NCBI RefSeq assembly: GCF_004795915.1
Contig: NZ_CP039253.1
Span: 4,367,501 to 4,431,500 of the forward strand
DNA from: Rhodococcus sp. PAMC28707
GTDB lineage: Bacteria; Actinomycetota; Actinomycetes; Mycobacteriales; Mycobacteriaceae
Length of the DNA: 64,000 nt
Direction: 5' to 3'
Shown here in pieces: positions 38,242 through 50,688 of the stretch. Position 1 is the first letter of the stretch. Each line of letters opens with the position of its first letter. The notes beneath the pieces are model-generated. The model was not told where the DNA came from. It did not search any database and saw only the letters and a list, made by a program, of their open reading frames with translations. Position numbers and translations under genes: made by a program.

Positions 38242-39256
38242 GCCGCGGGCGCTTGCCAGAAGAAGAATTCTTCCTGCTTCCTCGTGCGCCCTTGGCCGGC
38301 TGGCTCGCCTTCGCTGCCAGTTGCTGCTTCTTCTTCGCCGCGCTGTTGTTGCGGTTCGCTGCACTGGTGGGTGGTGTAGGAGTTCCCCGGGAGCTTCGGA
38401 CCGAGCGTCCGCGGACGATTCCGACGAAGTCCTCGACCTCTTCGGTCGTCTTGTCGATGAGCCATGCAATGGCGATGGGGGAGCCCGCTACGCCGTCGAT
38501 CGGGCGATATACGAGGTCTTTGCGGCTGTGCAATCGGGCGATCGACTGCGGGAGAACGGCGATACCCAGCCCAGCGGCAACGTACTCGACCAGTTCGGCG
38601 TGTGAATTCACCTGCGGCGGTGCCAGGCGCGTGCCGTCGGCGATTTCGGTGGCGATCGACGCCCACTCGGGAACCTCGGACGGTTCCTGCAGCAGGTGCT
38701 CGTCGGCGAGGTCTGTCACGGCGATGCGATCGAAGGCGGCGACTGGGTGATCCTTGGGAACGACCACCACAGCAACTTCCTCATAGAGGCCGATGACGCT
38801 GAGATCGTTCCGGTCGACCGGGAGTCGAACGAAACCGACATCGACCACGCCCGATCGAAGCGAGGACTCCTGAGTGTCGGCTGTGGTGGGGACCAGCTCC
38901 AACCCGATGTCGGGGAATCGCTCGGACCAGATTCGGGTCCACTTTGCAGGCGTCACGCCTTCGGTGAAACCGACAGTGAGCGTGGCAGACTGCTCGTTCG
39001 ACGCATCGGCACGCAGCAATTCATCTTCCTCGGCGACCATCACGCGGGCGGTCTGGAGGAAGTCGGTACCGCGATCGGTGAGCTCTGTCGGCGACGCGCC
39101 GGGGACGAACAACGAGTAGCCGAGTTCGGTCTCGAGTTCGATGACCGCGGCACTCAACCGTGTCCGGGCAATGTTCAAGGTTTTGGCAGCGCGAGCGAAA
39201 TGCAATTCTTCCGCGACGGCGATGTACCAGCGGAGGGACTGCACGTCGAAATTCAC
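38234..39256 (-). CDS. LysR-family transcriptional regulator with basic C-terminal tail
   Basis: This 340-residue protein has the N-terminal LysR helix-turn-helix (LRWYIAVAEELHFARAAKTLN) and an effector domain to about residue 290 (VGFTEGVTPAKWTRIW, HAELVEYVAAGLGIAVLPQS). About 50 residues follow that are rich in Lys, Arg, Ser and Ala (AAKKKQQLAAKASQPAKGAR) and resemble a histone-like disordered DNA-binding tail. The tail is unusual for LysR proteins, which normally end near residue 300. It is divergent from the DUF5997 gene and may regulate it. Targets are unknown. Confidence 0.88.
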   Translation of the reverse strand: MNFDVQSLRWYIAVAEELHFARAAKTLNIARTRLSAAVIELETELGYSLFVPGASPTELTDRGTDFLQTARVMVAEEDELLRADASNEQSATLTVGFTEGVTPAKWTRIWSERFPDIGLELVPTTADTQESSLRSGVVDVGFVRLPVDRNDLSVIGLYEEVAVVVVPKDHPVAAFDRIAVTDLADEHLLQEPSEVPEWASIATEIADGTRLAPPQVNSHAELVEYVAAGLGIAVLPQSIARLHSRKDLVYRPIDGVAGSPIAIAWLIDKTTEEVEDFVGIVRGRSVRSSRGTPTPPTSAANRNNSAAKKKQQLAAKASQPAKGARGSRKNSSSGKRPRRP

Positions 39257-39333
39257 ATCTCAACAGTAGGCGACTCGGACCGTTGTCCTGGACAGTGGCG
39301 TCCGGTCCAGCTGTGGGCAGATAGGCTGTCGGG

Positions 39334-39744
39334 GTGAGCCCGGAGAATAAACCACAGCAGATGAAGCCCCTTACCGCGGCAAACAAGCTCGGCATCTATC
39401 TTCCCGCAGCGCCGGAGGAGTTTCAGGCCGCGTCCATTTCCCGCGCCGAACTGGACGTATTGCGTAAAGAACCGCCGCAGTGGCTTGTCGACCTCCAAGA
39501 GAACGGCCCCTTCCCGAAGGACGTCATTGCGCGCAAGCTCGGAGTGTCCATCGCAGGTCTTGCACGAGCCGAGATCACCGACGCCCTGACCGAAGCCGAG
39601 ATCGACAAGCTTCTTCAAGAGCAGCCCCAGTGGCTGGTTCGAGAGCGTCGTACGCAGGACGAGGTCCGCGCGGAGGCAGTGCGGGTCAAGGCGAAGGACG
39701 AGGCTCGACGAGCCGCTACCAACCGGCCACAGAAGCAGCGGTAG
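39334..39744 (+). CDS. DUF5997-family protein
   Basis: This 136-residue protein starts at GTG. It has a duplicated motif, PPQWLVDLQ near residue 48 and QPQWLVRER near 95, around SRAELDVLRKEP and TEAEIDKLLQEQ, with a basic C-terminal end. Homologues are widespread in actinobacteria, and a protein of this size lies near hisD in mycobacteria (Rv1598c). Function is unknown. It is divergent from the LysR gene. Confidence 0.78.
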   Translation: MSPENKPQQMKPLTAANKLGIYLPAAPEEFQAASISRAELDVLRKEPPQWLVDLQENGPFPKDVIARKLGVSIAGLARAEITDALTEAEIDKLLQEQPQWLVRERRTQDEVRAEAVRVKAKDEARRAATNRPQKQR

Positions 39745-39753
39745 TACAGGCGC

Positions 39754-40137
39754 TCACTGCGCCAGGACGCCGCCGAGGTAGACCCATCGGTCGTTCTCCC
39801 GAACAAATCGAGAAAATTCTCTGAGCACCCCGTTGCCCTCGGGATGGCGATAGAACGCACTGAACTCGACCTCGCCTGTCTGGTCCAACAGCCCTCCTTC
39901 GGAGGTTCGGTGGATGTCCAATCGGTACCAGCGTTGCTGCGGGTCGAGCGTCAACTCGGCCGGGGCGCTCGAACTGTGCCAGGTGTTCAGCAGGTATTCG
40001 GCGTCGCCGACGCTGAAGGCGCTGTAACGCGATCGCATCAAGTGCTCGGCCGTCGGTGCGGTCGCCGTTCCGATCAGGAACGGTTCGCAGCAGCGGTCGA
40101 AGGGCTCACCGCGCAGACATGGGCAACTGCGACTCAT
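39754..40137 (-). CDS. SEC-C motif/YchJ-family protein (UPF0225)
   Basis: This 127-residue protein begins with a Cys-rich SEC-C motif, MSRSCPCLRGEPFDRCCEPF, which can bind zinc. An NTF2-like YchJ domain follows (LMRSRYSAFSVGDAEYLLNTW, FSAFYRHPEG). Function of the family is not established. The ATG at 40137 is chosen because it starts the SEC-C motif; the open frame continues upstream without coding character. It is convergent with the DUF5997 gene, 9 bp away. Confidence 0.85.
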   Translation of the reverse strand: MSRSCPCLRGEPFDRCCEPFLIGTATAPTAEHLMRSRYSAFSVGDAEYLLNTWHSSSAPAELTLDPQQRWYRLDIHRTSEGGLLDQTGEVEFSAFYRHPEGNGVLREFSRFVRENDRWVYLGGVLAQ

Positions 40138-40276
40138 ATTCCGGAAGCCTCGATGTGGGTCGTCATTTCGCAATTTTCGTTGTGATCGATGGTAATCGCT
40201 GCGGTCATCGGTCCATTGAACCTTCTCGATCCGTCGCGGTTCGCATGGATGGACCGAATACGGGTATGAGCACGTC

Positions 40277-40744
40277 ATGGTTTCTGCACAGATCGTCGAC
40301 CAAGGACATCGCATCGTTGCTCGTCGGATCGAGGTACGAGCGCCCGCCGCCGATCTCTTCGCTATCGTGGCGGACCCACGTCGGCACGGTGAACTCGACG
40401 GCTCGGGCACGGTGAAGGACACGGTCAAGGGACCGGACCGATTGACGCAGGGCGCCAAGTTCTCGGTTGGAATGAAGCAGTACGGCGTTCCGTACCGCAT
40501 CACCAGCACGGTGACCGACTTCATCGACGCCGGCGCCAGCAAGGCAATCGAATGGCGGCATCCCCTGGGGCATACGTGGCGGTGGGAGTTCGAGGAGAAG
40601 ACACCTGGTACGACCACGGTCACTGAATCGTTCCGCTACGCAGCCGCCAAGGCGCCGAAAATGCTGGAGATATTCGGGATGCCGCAGAAGAACGCGGATG
40701 GCATCAGCGCGACTCTGGACAATCTGGCACGTCGGTATTCTTGA
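40277..40744 (+). CDS. SRPBCC-fold (polyketide cyclase/START-like) protein
   Basis: This 155-residue protein has the SRPBCC start ARRIEVRAPAADLFAIVADP and strands KFSVGMKQYGVPYRITSTVT and TWRWEFEEKTPGTTTVTESF. The fold binds hydrophobic ligands. The function is unknown and the family is common in mycolate-containing actinobacteria. It stands alone between the SEC-C and mycolyltransferase-like genes. Confidence 0.8.
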   Translation: MVSAQIVDQGHRIVARRIEVRAPAADLFAIVADPRRHGELDGSGTVKDTVKGPDRLTQGAKFSVGMKQYGVPYRITSTVTDFIDAGASKAIEWRHPLGHTWRWEFEEKTPGTTTVTESFRYAAAKAPKMLEIFGMPQKNADGISATLDNLARRYS

Positions 40745-40885
40745 CCTGCTCGTCGGGGATGTATCTGCGAGAGGGCTCGACCCCTCAGCAGGTTCGGTTA
40801 CAGGTCGGGATTGTCGGCCCCGTTCGTAGGTGGCAGTGATACTGTTCGCCGAACTAACGTCAAAGCATCGCCGGAGGGCGGACGC

Positions 40886-41923
40886 GTGAAGATCAAGAAC
40901 GCAATCGTGACATGCACAGCGGTGATGTTGTGTGTGCTGACGCCGTCCGCGGTAGGTGTGAGCGTCGTGTCCGCCGAGGACCTACCCGTGACGTCGGCGA
41001 CATCCGGCGATGGTTCGCGCATCGTGTCGTCCACCCGCATCGATGATCGCCGGTCGACGCTGGAGGTCTACTCGGCGGCCATGGACAAGAACATTCCAGT
41101 CCAGGTGATGACCCCCGCCGACGGCTCTGTTCCACGGCCGGTTCTCTACCTGTTGAACGGCGCGGGAGGCGGCGAGGACTCCGCAACGTGGCAGTCCCAG
41201 ACGGATTCGACCGAATTCTTTGCCGACAAGAACGCTTTCGTGGTTACGCCGCAGTCCGGAAAATGGTCCTACTACACCGACTGGATTAGCGATGATCCAG
41301 TCCTCGGTCGAAACAAATGGCAGACCTTCATCGGCGAGGAACTCCCACCGTTGATCGATGCACAGTTCGATACCAACGGAATTCAGTCGATAGCGGCCCT
41401 CTCCATGTCCGGCACCTCGGTTCTGAATTTGGCCATCGCCTATCCAGGTCTCTACAAGGGCGTGGCCGCCTACAGTGGATGCGCGCAGACCTCGGATCCG
41501 CTCGGGCAGCAGTTCGTGAAGTTGGTTGTCGAGTTGTACGGCGGCGGAAACGTCGAGAACATGTGGGGACCGCTCGACGGACCGGTGTGGCGTGAAAACG
41601 ACCCACTCCTCAACGCTGAAAAGCTGCGTGGCACCGAGATCTACATGAGCACCGGCACCGGGCTACCCGGCATTCCCAACGACACACCGCTGAATCCTCG
41701 ATTCGCGGAAGGCAAGGCCACACTGTTCCCGGACCAGCTACTGGTCGGCGGCGGTATCGAGGCCGTCGTGAATTTCTGCACCTCGAACATGGCCAAAGAG
41801 CTGTATCGACTCGGAATCCCTGCCGAGGTGAATTTCCGTCCCGTCGGAACTCACTCGTGGGGTTACTGGCAGGACGATCTCCACGCGTCGTGGCCGATGC
41901 TGGCGCATTCGCTCGGTATCTGA
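40886..41923 (+). CDS. Secreted mycolyltransferase-like esterase (antigen 85 family)
   Basis: This 345-residue alpha/beta hydrolase has a signal peptide (residues about 1-32, cleavage near VVSAEDLP). The oxyanion and core blocks YLLNGAGGGEDSATW, the nucleophile Ser in AALSMSGTSVLNLA and the catalytic His in GTHSWGYWQDDL match antigen 85/corynomycolyltransferases. These enzymes transfer mycolates between trehalose monomycolate and the arabinogalactan or another trehalose. The GTG at 40886 follows GGAGGG at 7 bases. This supports a mycolate-containing host. It is not linked to other mycolate genes here. Confidence 0.87.
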   Translation: MKIKNAIVTCTAVMLCVLTPSAVGVSVVSAEDLPVTSATSGDGSRIVSSTRIDDRRSTLEVYSAAMDKNIPVQVMTPADGSVPRPVLYLLNGAGGGEDSATWQSQTDSTEFFADKNAFVVTPQSGKWSYYTDWISDDPVLGRNKWQTFIGEELPPLIDAQFDTNGIQSIAALSMSGTSVLNLAIAYPGLYKGVAAYSGCAQTSDPLGQQFVKLVVELYGGGNVENMWGPLDGPVWRENDPLLNAEKLRGTEIYMSTGTGLPGIPNDTPLNPRFAEGKATLFPDQLLVGGGIEAVVNFCTSNMAKELYRLGIPAEVNFRPVGTHSWGYWQDDLHASWPMLAHSLGI

Positions 41924-42157
41924 GCTCGGCATCCGAAAAGGCGTCACTTCTGTCGCTCGGTGCTGCCCTCCGCCATCGAGCCGGCCGACGGAAATCTATT
42001 CGCGGTGCAGCTTCTCCGCGCTCTAGGGTCAGACCTTGGTGAGCGTTCCCGGGCACGAAGCGGTAGTCGAGCGCAGGACGTGAAGCAGGAGCCGAATCCT
42101 GGGGAACTATCCTGGAGGTTCGCAACCGAAATCTCTCGACCCTCGAAGGGAAACACT

Positions 42158-45257
<3,100 letters not shown>

Positions 45258-45264
45258 TTTCGGT

Positions 45265-46428
45265 TTGAGTTCTTTGTTCGCAATCCGCGGGCTTCCCGCA
45301 GCAATGGTCATGGGCGCAGCCGCGTTCGGCGGATTCGGTCTTCTTCTGCCCGTGGTTCCACTGGCGATTTCGGAAAACGGCGGTTCGGACGCGTTGGCAG
45401 GCGCAAGCACTGCAATCTTCATGGCCACCACCGTCACTACGCAACTGCTGGTTCCTCGCCTTCTGCGACGGTTCGGCCACCGACTCGTCCTCGCTGCCGG
45501 CTGCGCACTGTTGGGTTTGCCTGCGATCGTGTTCGTCGTGTCGGTCGCCGCGGGACCCGCGTTGGCTATTTCTGCCGTGCGCGGTGTCGGCTTCGGAATG
45601 CTCACGGTTGCGGGTGCGGCCTTGGTCGCCGAGCTGGCACCAGCGGCGCAGTTGGGTCGAGCAACGGGAGCCCAGGGAATCGCTATCGCGTTCTCGCAGA
45701 TGATCACTCTCCCCGTGGGTCTTGCTGTCTTCTCCGTCGCCCCGACCCTCGTGTACGTCCTCGGGGCACTGGTACCGATGCTGGGGCTGATCGGGATTGC
45801 ATTTCTGCCTCGAATTCGTCCGGTGCCTCGGTCGAGAGGGTCCCATGCCGAGGTTCGAACCGGCTCAGTGCAGTTCGTCATCCCGTGCCTCGCCATCGCA
45901 GCGGCGTCGGCGTCGTTCGGGGGACTGACGACTTTGTTGCCGATCGCAGAATCCGAGCGCGCTTCGTTGATCGGCATCGCGCTCTCGGTTGTCAGCGGGG
46001 CGATGCTCGTCGGCCGTTACGGGGCGGGCTGGATCGCCGATCGGATCGGAATCGGTCGGTCGCTTGCACCCGCATTGGTGGGAGTTGCGGTGGGCGTGGC
46101 GGTCTTCGCCTTCGCGGTGTCGGGCAGTACTCCTGGTGCGGTGTTTCTCATCGCTGCCGTCATCTTCGGTGTCGGATACGGAGCCACCCAGAACGACAGC
46201 TTGGTGATGGTGTTCAACGCCGCAGGACCGGAGCGATACAGCCAAGCCAGCGCCGCCTGGAACATCGGTTTCGACGCCGGCACCGGCGCCGGTGCAATGG
46301 CTCTGGGGCTCATCGTCGGAACGGCCGGATACACCGCCGGGTTCGGGATGGCCGCAACCGTGGCGGCGATCATGGCGGTAGCGGTGGCGATATCGGCTCG
46401 ACGAGCGACCGATAGACTCGCGGCATGA
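45265..46428 (+). CDS. MFS transporter within the his operon
   Basis: This 387-residue major-facilitator protein has about 12 hydrophobic segments, with [20 protein letters not shown] at the start, [19 protein letters not shown] (loop 2-3 type) and [12 protein letters not shown] at the end. It has no recognised substrate. The gene sits between hisB and hisH and overlaps hisH by 4 bp, so it is co-expressed with histidine synthesis and may export a pathway-related metabolite. The start is uncertain: TTG at 45265 has no clear ribosome-binding site, and ATG at 45304 or 45310 is possible. Confidence 0.85.
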   Translation: MSSLFAIRGLPAAMVMGAAAFGGFGLLLPVVPLAISENGGSDALAGASTAIFMATTVTTQLLVPRLLRRFGHRLVLAAGCALLGLPAIVFVVSVAAGPALAISAVRGVGFGMLTVAGAALVAELAPAAQLGRATGAQGIAIAFSQMITLPVGLAVFSVAPTLVYVLGALVPMLGLIGIAFLPRIRPVPRSRGSHAEVRTGSVQFVIPCLAIAAASASFGGLTTLLPIAESERASLIGIALSVVSGAMLVGRYGAGWIADRIGIGRSLAPALVGVAVGVAVFAFAVSGSTPGAVFLIAAVIFGVGYGATQNDSLVMVFNAAGPERYSQASAAWNIGFDAGTGAGAMALGLIVGTAGYTAGFGMAATVAAIMAVAVAISARRATDRLAA

Positions 46429-47054
46429 AATCTGTGGTGTTGCTCGACTACGGCTCGGGCAATCTGCACTCCGCGAAGCGGGCACTGGATCGAGTCGGTG
46501 CCGACGTCACCGTCACTGCCGACCCGAAGGCTGCGCTTGCTTGCGATGGTCTCGTGGTTCCTGGGGTCGGCGCGTTTGCGGCGTGCATGGAAGGTCTGCT
46601 GTCGGTCAAGGGTGATCGGATCATCGGTCAACGGTTGGCCGGTGGGCGCCCGGTACTCGGCATCTGCGTCGGGATGCAGATCATGTTCGAACGGGGTGTC
46701 GAATTCGGGATCGAGGCGGCAGGCTGCGGTGAGTGGCCTGGCACCGTCGACCGGCTTGCGGCACCGGTTTTACCTCACATGGGATGGAATACCGTCCGCG
46801 CTCCCGAGAAGAGCGTCCTATTCGATGGTATCGATGCCGAGACTCGCTTCTACTTCGTTCACTCGTACGCGGCGCAGCGTTGGGAACTCGAGCCGTCGGA
46901 GGTCTTGGCGGACCCGATGCTGACTTGGGCCGACCATGGTGGTGATTTCCTCGCCGCGGTCGAGAACGGTCCATTGTCGGCCACCCAGTTCCATCCGGAG
47001 AAGTCCGGGGACGCAGGGGCCGCACTGTTGAAGAACTGGGTCGACTCGCTATGA
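46425..47054 (+). CDS. hisH: Imidazole glycerol phosphate synthase amidotransferase subunit HisH
   Basis: HisH is the glutaminase subunit that feeds ammonia to HisF. The 209-residue class I amidotransferase has the nucleophile Cys in [12 protein letters not shown] and the His/Glu pair in [26 protein letters not shown] is the N-terminal signature. It is coupled to the MFS gene upstream and the small membrane protein gene downstream by 4-bp overlaps. Its partner hisF lies 1.9 kb downstream. Confidence 0.97.
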   Translation: MKSVVLLDYGSGNLHSAKRALDRVGADVTVTADPKAALACDGLVVPGVGAFAACMEGLLSVKGDRIIGQRLAGGRPVLGICVGMQIMFERGVEFGIEAAGCGEWPGTVDRLAAPVLPHMGWNTVRAPEKSVLFDGIDAETRFYFVHSYAAQRWELEPSEVLADPMLTWADHGGDFLAAVENGPLSATQFHPEKSGDAGAALLKNWVDSL

Positions 47055-47272
47055 AAAAGCGCGATCGCGAGTTCTCGTTCGGACGTCTCGCGATCGCGTC
47101 TCTCGGCAGCGCAGCATTCATGTTGATGATCACTACGGTGGTCGTTGCGCTGATTCGCCCGGGCCCGGGGTGGGGTCTGCTCATCGTGGCGATCGGTATC
47201 ACGGCAGCCATCACGGCTATGGGCGTCGTCTCGACACGGATGACGCGGCGCGGGCTCGGCCCCGACGAATGA
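47051..47272 (+). CDS. Small two-helix membrane protein
   Basis: This 73-residue protein has a basic N-terminus ([12 protein letters not shown]), two hydrophobic segments ([15 protein letters not shown] and [20 protein letters not shown]) and a short charged tail. It overlaps the hisH stop (ATGA), so it is in the operon. No function is recognised; a similar small gene between hisH and hisA is common in rhodococci. Confidence 0.7.
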   Translation: MKKRDREFSFGRLAIASLGSAAFMLMITTVVVALIRPGPGWGLLIVAIGITAAITAMGVVSTRMTRRGLGPDE

Positions 47273-47276
47273 GGTT

Positions 47277-47293
47277 CCCCGGCACTACCGGGG
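47277..47293 (+). terminator. Small GC hairpin before hisA
   Basis: CCCCGG and CCGGGG pair around a 5-base loop right after the small membrane protein gene. It may be a weak terminator or attenuating hairpin. A possible -10 (TAGTAT, 47332-47337) lies 10 bases before the hisA start, so hisA may have its own promoter with a very short leader. Confidence 0.5.
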
Positions 47294-47346
47294 CTGGTCC
47301 GCCCCGACGTTCGGGTGAGGCAGACGGACCGGTAGTATAACCGCAC

Positions 47347-48081
47347 GTGAGCCTGGTCCTATTGCCTGCTGTAGATGTCGCAGGCGGCGAAGCTGTCCGT
47401 CTCGTTCAGGGAGAGGCGGGGAGCGAAACCAAGTACGGATCCCCGCGGGATGCCGCACTTGCGTGGCAGAGGGACGGTGCCGAGTGGGTGCATCTCGTCG
47501 ATCTCGATGCGGCCTTCGGTCGTGGTTCCAACCGCGAGTTGCTCGCGGACGTCGTCGGTGAGCTGGACGTCAAGGTGGAATTGTCCGGAGGCATCCGCGA
47601 CGACGAGTCACTGAGAGCTGCGCTCGCCACTGGCTGTGCACGGGTGAACCTCGGCACTGCGGCGCTCGAGGATCCCGAGTGGTGTTCGCGTGCCATCGGC
47701 GAGTTCGGTGATCGTGTTGCGGTCGGACTCGATGTGCTCATCGTCGACGGTGCGAACCGGTTGCGCGGCCGCGGTTGGGTCAGCGACGGCGGTGACCTGT
47801 GGGAGGTTCTCGAGCGTCTCGAGCGCGACGGATGTTCGCGGTACGTCGTTACCGACGTGACCAAAGACGGAACGCTCACCGGACCGAACCTCGAACTGTT
47901 GAGCCAGGTGTGCGCGAAGACCGACGCACCCGTAATTGCCTCCGGTGGCGTGTCGACCATCGATGATCTTCGCGCGATCGCGGACTTGGTGGATGTCGGT
48001 GTCGAGGGCTCGATCGTCGGAAAAGCTTTGTACGCAGGACGTTTCACATTGCCGGACGCCCTCGCGGCAGTATCCGGATAG
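47347..48081 (+). CDS. priA: Phosphoribosyl isomerase HisA, probably bifunctional PriA
   Basis: This is a 244-residue (beta/alpha)8 isomerase. [19 protein letters not shown] carries the N-terminal catalytic Asp, [14 protein letters not shown] and [15 protein letters not shown] are phosphate-loop regions, and [14 protein letters not shown] carries the C-terminal catalytic Asp. In actinobacteria lacking trpF, this enzyme (PriA) isomerises both ProFAR for histidine and phosphoribosylanthranilate for tryptophan. No trpF gene occurs among the trp genes of this window, which supports that assignment but does not prove it. It starts with GTG. Confidence 0.92.
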   Translation: MSLVLLPAVDVAGGEAVRLVQGEAGSETKYGSPRDAALAWQRDGAEWVHLVDLDAAFGRGSNRELLADVVGELDVKVELSGGIRDDESLRAALATGCARVNLGTAALEDPEWCSRAIGEFGDRVAVGLDVLIVDGANRLRGRGWVSDGGDLWEVLERLERDGCSRYVVTDVTKDGTLTGPNLELLSQVCAKTDAPVIASGGVSTIDDLRAIADLVDVGVEGSIVGKALYAGRFTLPDALAAVSG

Positions 48082-48085
48082 CAGG

Positions 48086-48916
48086 ATGAGCCTCCCTCTG
48101 GACCCGCAGCGACTGCTGAGCATCGCAAGCGGATTGCTCGACGGCACACAGGATCGGTTCGTCGCCGGTGTCGGTGCCCCCAGCGCCATCCAGAAGGGGC
48201 CCGATGATTTTGCCACGGCCGTCGATCTCGAGTTGGAACGACGGCTGAGCGCAGAGCTGTTCGAGCAGACCGGGATTCCGGTGCACGGTGAAGAGTTCGG
48301 TGGTCCAGACCTGAACGAAGGCCCGGTCTGGGTCCTCGATCCGATCGACGGCACTTTCAACTACTCGGCCGGATTGCCCTCTGCCGGAACATTGTTGGCA
48401 CTTCTCGACGACGGTGTGCCGGTGCTCGGCCTGACGTGGTTGCCGCTGATTCAGCAGCGTTTCACCGCTACCGTAGGTGGGCCGATCCATCTCAACGGCG
48501 TTGCTGTACCGCGTCTCGAGGAGCGCTCGCTCAGGGACTCGATGATCGGCTTCGGCGCGTTCAACATCGCGAGCCGGGGACGGACGCCCGGGCTGTACCG
48601 GGTCCGGATTCTCGAAGAGCTCTCCCGGGTGTCCTCTCGCATCCGAATGCACGGATCCACCGGAATCGACTTGGCGTACACCGCCAGCGGGGTTCTCGGC
48701 GGATGCGTCGTATTCGGACATCAAGCATGGGACAACGCTGCAGGCGCGCTTCTCGTCAAGGCGGCCGGGGGCGTGGTCACCGACCTGGCCGGCGAACCGT
48801 GGACCATCGAGTCGAAGTCGGTCGTAGCGGCGTCGCCGGGTGCGCACGAAGAACTGTTGAACGTGATCAGTGCATTGGGAGATCCAGCTGACTTTCTCGA
48901 AGGGCGTGTTCGATGA
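48086..48916 (+). CDS. Inositol monophosphatase-family phosphatase (ImpA-like)
   Basis: This 276-residue metal-dependent phosphatase has the family motif [15 protein letters not shown] with metal-binding Asp residues, HGEEFGGPD with the metal Glu, and [18 protein letters not shown] at the C-terminal metal site. M. tuberculosis has impA at the same position between hisA and hisF. It could hydrolyse inositol phosphate or, given the operon, histidinol phosphate. Both activities exist in the family and the sequence does not settle it. The stop overlaps hisF. Confidence 0.88.
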   Translation: MSLPLDPQRLLSIASGLLDGTQDRFVAGVGAPSAIQKGPDDFATAVDLELERRLSAELFEQTGIPVHGEEFGGPDLNEGPVWVLDPIDGTFNYSAGLPSAGTLLALLDDGVPVLGLTWLPLIQQRFTATVGGPIHLNGVAVPRLEERSLRDSMIGFGAFNIASRGRTPGLYRVRILEELSRVSSRIRMHGSTGIDLAYTASGVLGGCVVFGHQAWDNAAGALLVKAAGGVVTDLAGEPWTIESKSVVAASPGAHEELLNVISALGDPADFLEGRVR

Positions 48917-49686
48917 CCGTAGCCGTGCGTGTGATTCCGTGTCTGGACGTCGACGCCGGACGCGTCGTCAAAGGTGTGAACTTCGAGAATCTGCGCGATG
49001 CCGGTGATCCGGTGGCGCTCGCCGCCGCATACGACGCCCAGGGCGCCGACGAACTCACGTTCCTGGATGTGACGGCATCCACGTCGGATCGAGGCACGAT
49101 GCTCGATGTCGTCAGTCGGACGGCCGAGCAGGTGTTCATCCCGCTCACCGTCGGTGGCGGTGTGCGGACCGTGGACGATGTGGATCGTTTGCTGCGTGCA
49201 GGGGCGGACAAGGTAAGTGTCAACACCGCAGCTATTGCTCGTCCCGAATTGCTACGTGAGTTGAGCGAGCGATTCGGTTCGCAGTGCATCGTGCTCTCTG
49301 TGGACGCACGAACCGTTCCCGACGGGCAACCGGATACTCCTTCGGGCTGGGAGGTGACCACACATGGCGGAAAGCGTGGGACCGGGATCGATGCGGTCGA
49401 ATGGGCTACGCGCGGTGCGGAACTCGGAGTCGGTGAGATTCTGCTCAATTCGATGGATGCCGACGGCACGAAGGCGGGCTTCGACCTGCCGATGATCGCG
49501 GCTGTTCGCGCAGCTGTGCACGTCCCGGTCATCGCGAGCGGGGGAGCAGGCGCGGTGGAGCATTTTTCACCGGCGGTCACTGCAGGTGCAGACGCAGTAC
49601 TCGCGGCCAGCGTATTTCACTTCGGTGATCTGACGATCGGTCAGGTCAAAGCCGCAATGCGCGGCGACGGCATCGTTGTTCGCTGA
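48913..49686 (+). CDS. hisF: Imidazole glycerol phosphate synthase cyclase subunit HisF
   Basis: HisF closes the imidazole ring using ammonia from HisH and releases AICAR. The 257-residue barrel protein has [20 protein letters not shown] with the catalytic Asp, [20 protein letters not shown] and [16 protein letters not shown] with the second catalytic Asp. The start overlaps the IMPase stop (ATGA). Confidence 0.97.
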   Translation: MTVAVRVIPCLDVDAGRVVKGVNFENLRDAGDPVALAAAYDAQGADELTFLDVTASTSDRGTMLDVVSRTAEQVFIPLTVGGGVRTVDDVDRLLRAGADKVSVNTAAIARPELLRELSERFGSQCIVLSVDARTVPDGQPDTPSGWEVTTHGGKRGTGIDAVEWATRGAELGVGEILLNSMDADGTKAGFDLPMIAAVRAAVHVPVIASGGAGAVEHFSPAVTAGADAVLAASVFHFGDLTIGQVKAAMRGDGIVVR

Positions 49687-49703
49687 AAGGTATAACGGAG
49701 AAG

Positions 49704-50042
49704 ATGACTCTCGACCCGGCAATCGCAGCCCGTCTCAAGCGAAACGAGGCGGGCCTGTTCAGCGCGGTCGCGCAGGAACGCAGTACGGGCAGTGTGCTCA
49801 TGGTGGCATGGATGGACGACGAGGCTCTCGCACGCACCCTCGAGACTCGTAAGGGCACGTACTACTCCCGCTCACGTGAGCAGTACTGGGTCAAGGGGGA
49901 GACGTCGGGACATACGCAGTACGTGCACGAGGTGCGCCTCGATTGCGACGGCGATACCGTCCTGCTGGTGGTCGATCAGGAAGGCGCCGCCTGCCATACC
50001 GGAGACCACACGTGCTTCGACTCGGACGTGTTGCTCAGCTGA
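49704..50042 (+). CDS. hisI: Phosphoribosyl-AMP cyclohydrolase HisI
   Basis: This monofunctional cyclohydrolase of 112 residues has [40 protein letters not shown] and the zinc-ligand region [15 protein letters not shown]. It is not fused to the HisE pyrophosphohydrolase, which must be encoded elsewhere. It is the last gene of the his cluster and has GGAGAAG before the ATG. Confidence 0.97.
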   Translation: MTLDPAIAARLKRNEAGLFSAVAQERSTGSVLMVAWMDDEALARTLETRKGTYYSRSREQYWVKGETSGHTQYVHEVRLDCDGDTVLLVVDQEGAACHTGDHTCFDSDVLLS

Positions 50043-50077
50043 CTGCTGCTGGACCGACGTCGTGCCGGGCGGGCGAC

Positions 50078-50587
50078 TCAGGCTTTGCCTGTTCCTTCGG
50101 CAATGCCTTTGTCGAGTTGGCGGAGCATGATGTCGCTGAGTGCGGCTAGTCGAGCGACTTCGGAGTCGCCGAGTCCTTCGAACAGCAATGCTTGAACTGT
50201 GGCGACGTGAGCGGGTGCGGATTCGACGACCTTGTCCATCCCGCCGTCGGTGAGCACTGCGTACGAACCTCTGCTGCCGGGGATGCTCTCGCGGCGCACC
50301 CAGCCCACCTTCTCGAGTTTGGTGACCACGTGCGAGAGGCGGGAGAGGGAAGCGTTGGCGAACTTGGCCAAATCGCGTAGTTGGATACGCCGATCCGGAT
50401 TTTCGGAGAGAACGGACAGTACGAAGTAGTCGAAGTGGGTGAGCCCCGAATCTCGTTGCAGCTGAGTATCGAGGGCGGCAGGGAGTCGTGTCAGGAGCGC
50501 TACCAGCGATCGCCACGCAGTTTGCTGATCGTCGGTGAGCCAACGAGGTTCGGCGCTTTCTGCCGTCACGTTCATCGACCTGTCCAT
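50078..50587 (-). CDS. MarR-family transcriptional regulator
   Basis: This 169-residue protein has the winged helix-turn-helix IQLRDLAKFANASLSRLSHV followed by KLEKVGWVRRESIPGSRGSY, the MarR recognition helix and wing. The ATG at 50587 has GAAGGG about 8 bases upstream. It is convergent with hisI and lies on the same strand as bcp 100 bp away. Ligand and targets are unknown; adjacency to a peroxiredoxin makes a redox role possible. Confidence 0.88.
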   Translation of the reverse strand: MDRSMNVTAESAEPRWLTDDQQTAWRSLVALLTRLPAALDTQLQRDSGLTHFDYFVLSVLSENPDRRIQLRDLAKFANASLSRLSHVVTKLEKVGWVRRESIPGSRGSYAVLTDGGMDKVVESAPAHVATVQALLFEGLGDSEVARLAALSDIMLRQLDKGIAEGTGKA

Positions 50588-50688
50588 CGCGGTGAGCCCT
50601 TCCTTCGAACACGATCACTCGTCGAGGTAAGTCTGTCACTCTTCGTGAGAATAGAACGTGTCCGCCACGGCTCTTCGGTATCGGCGGT

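Noticed and set aside
41924..42157. T-box, riboswitch or His-rich leader peptide before hisD
   Set aside because: No His-rich short frame, T-box core or strong hairpin could be found in the 234-bp leader.
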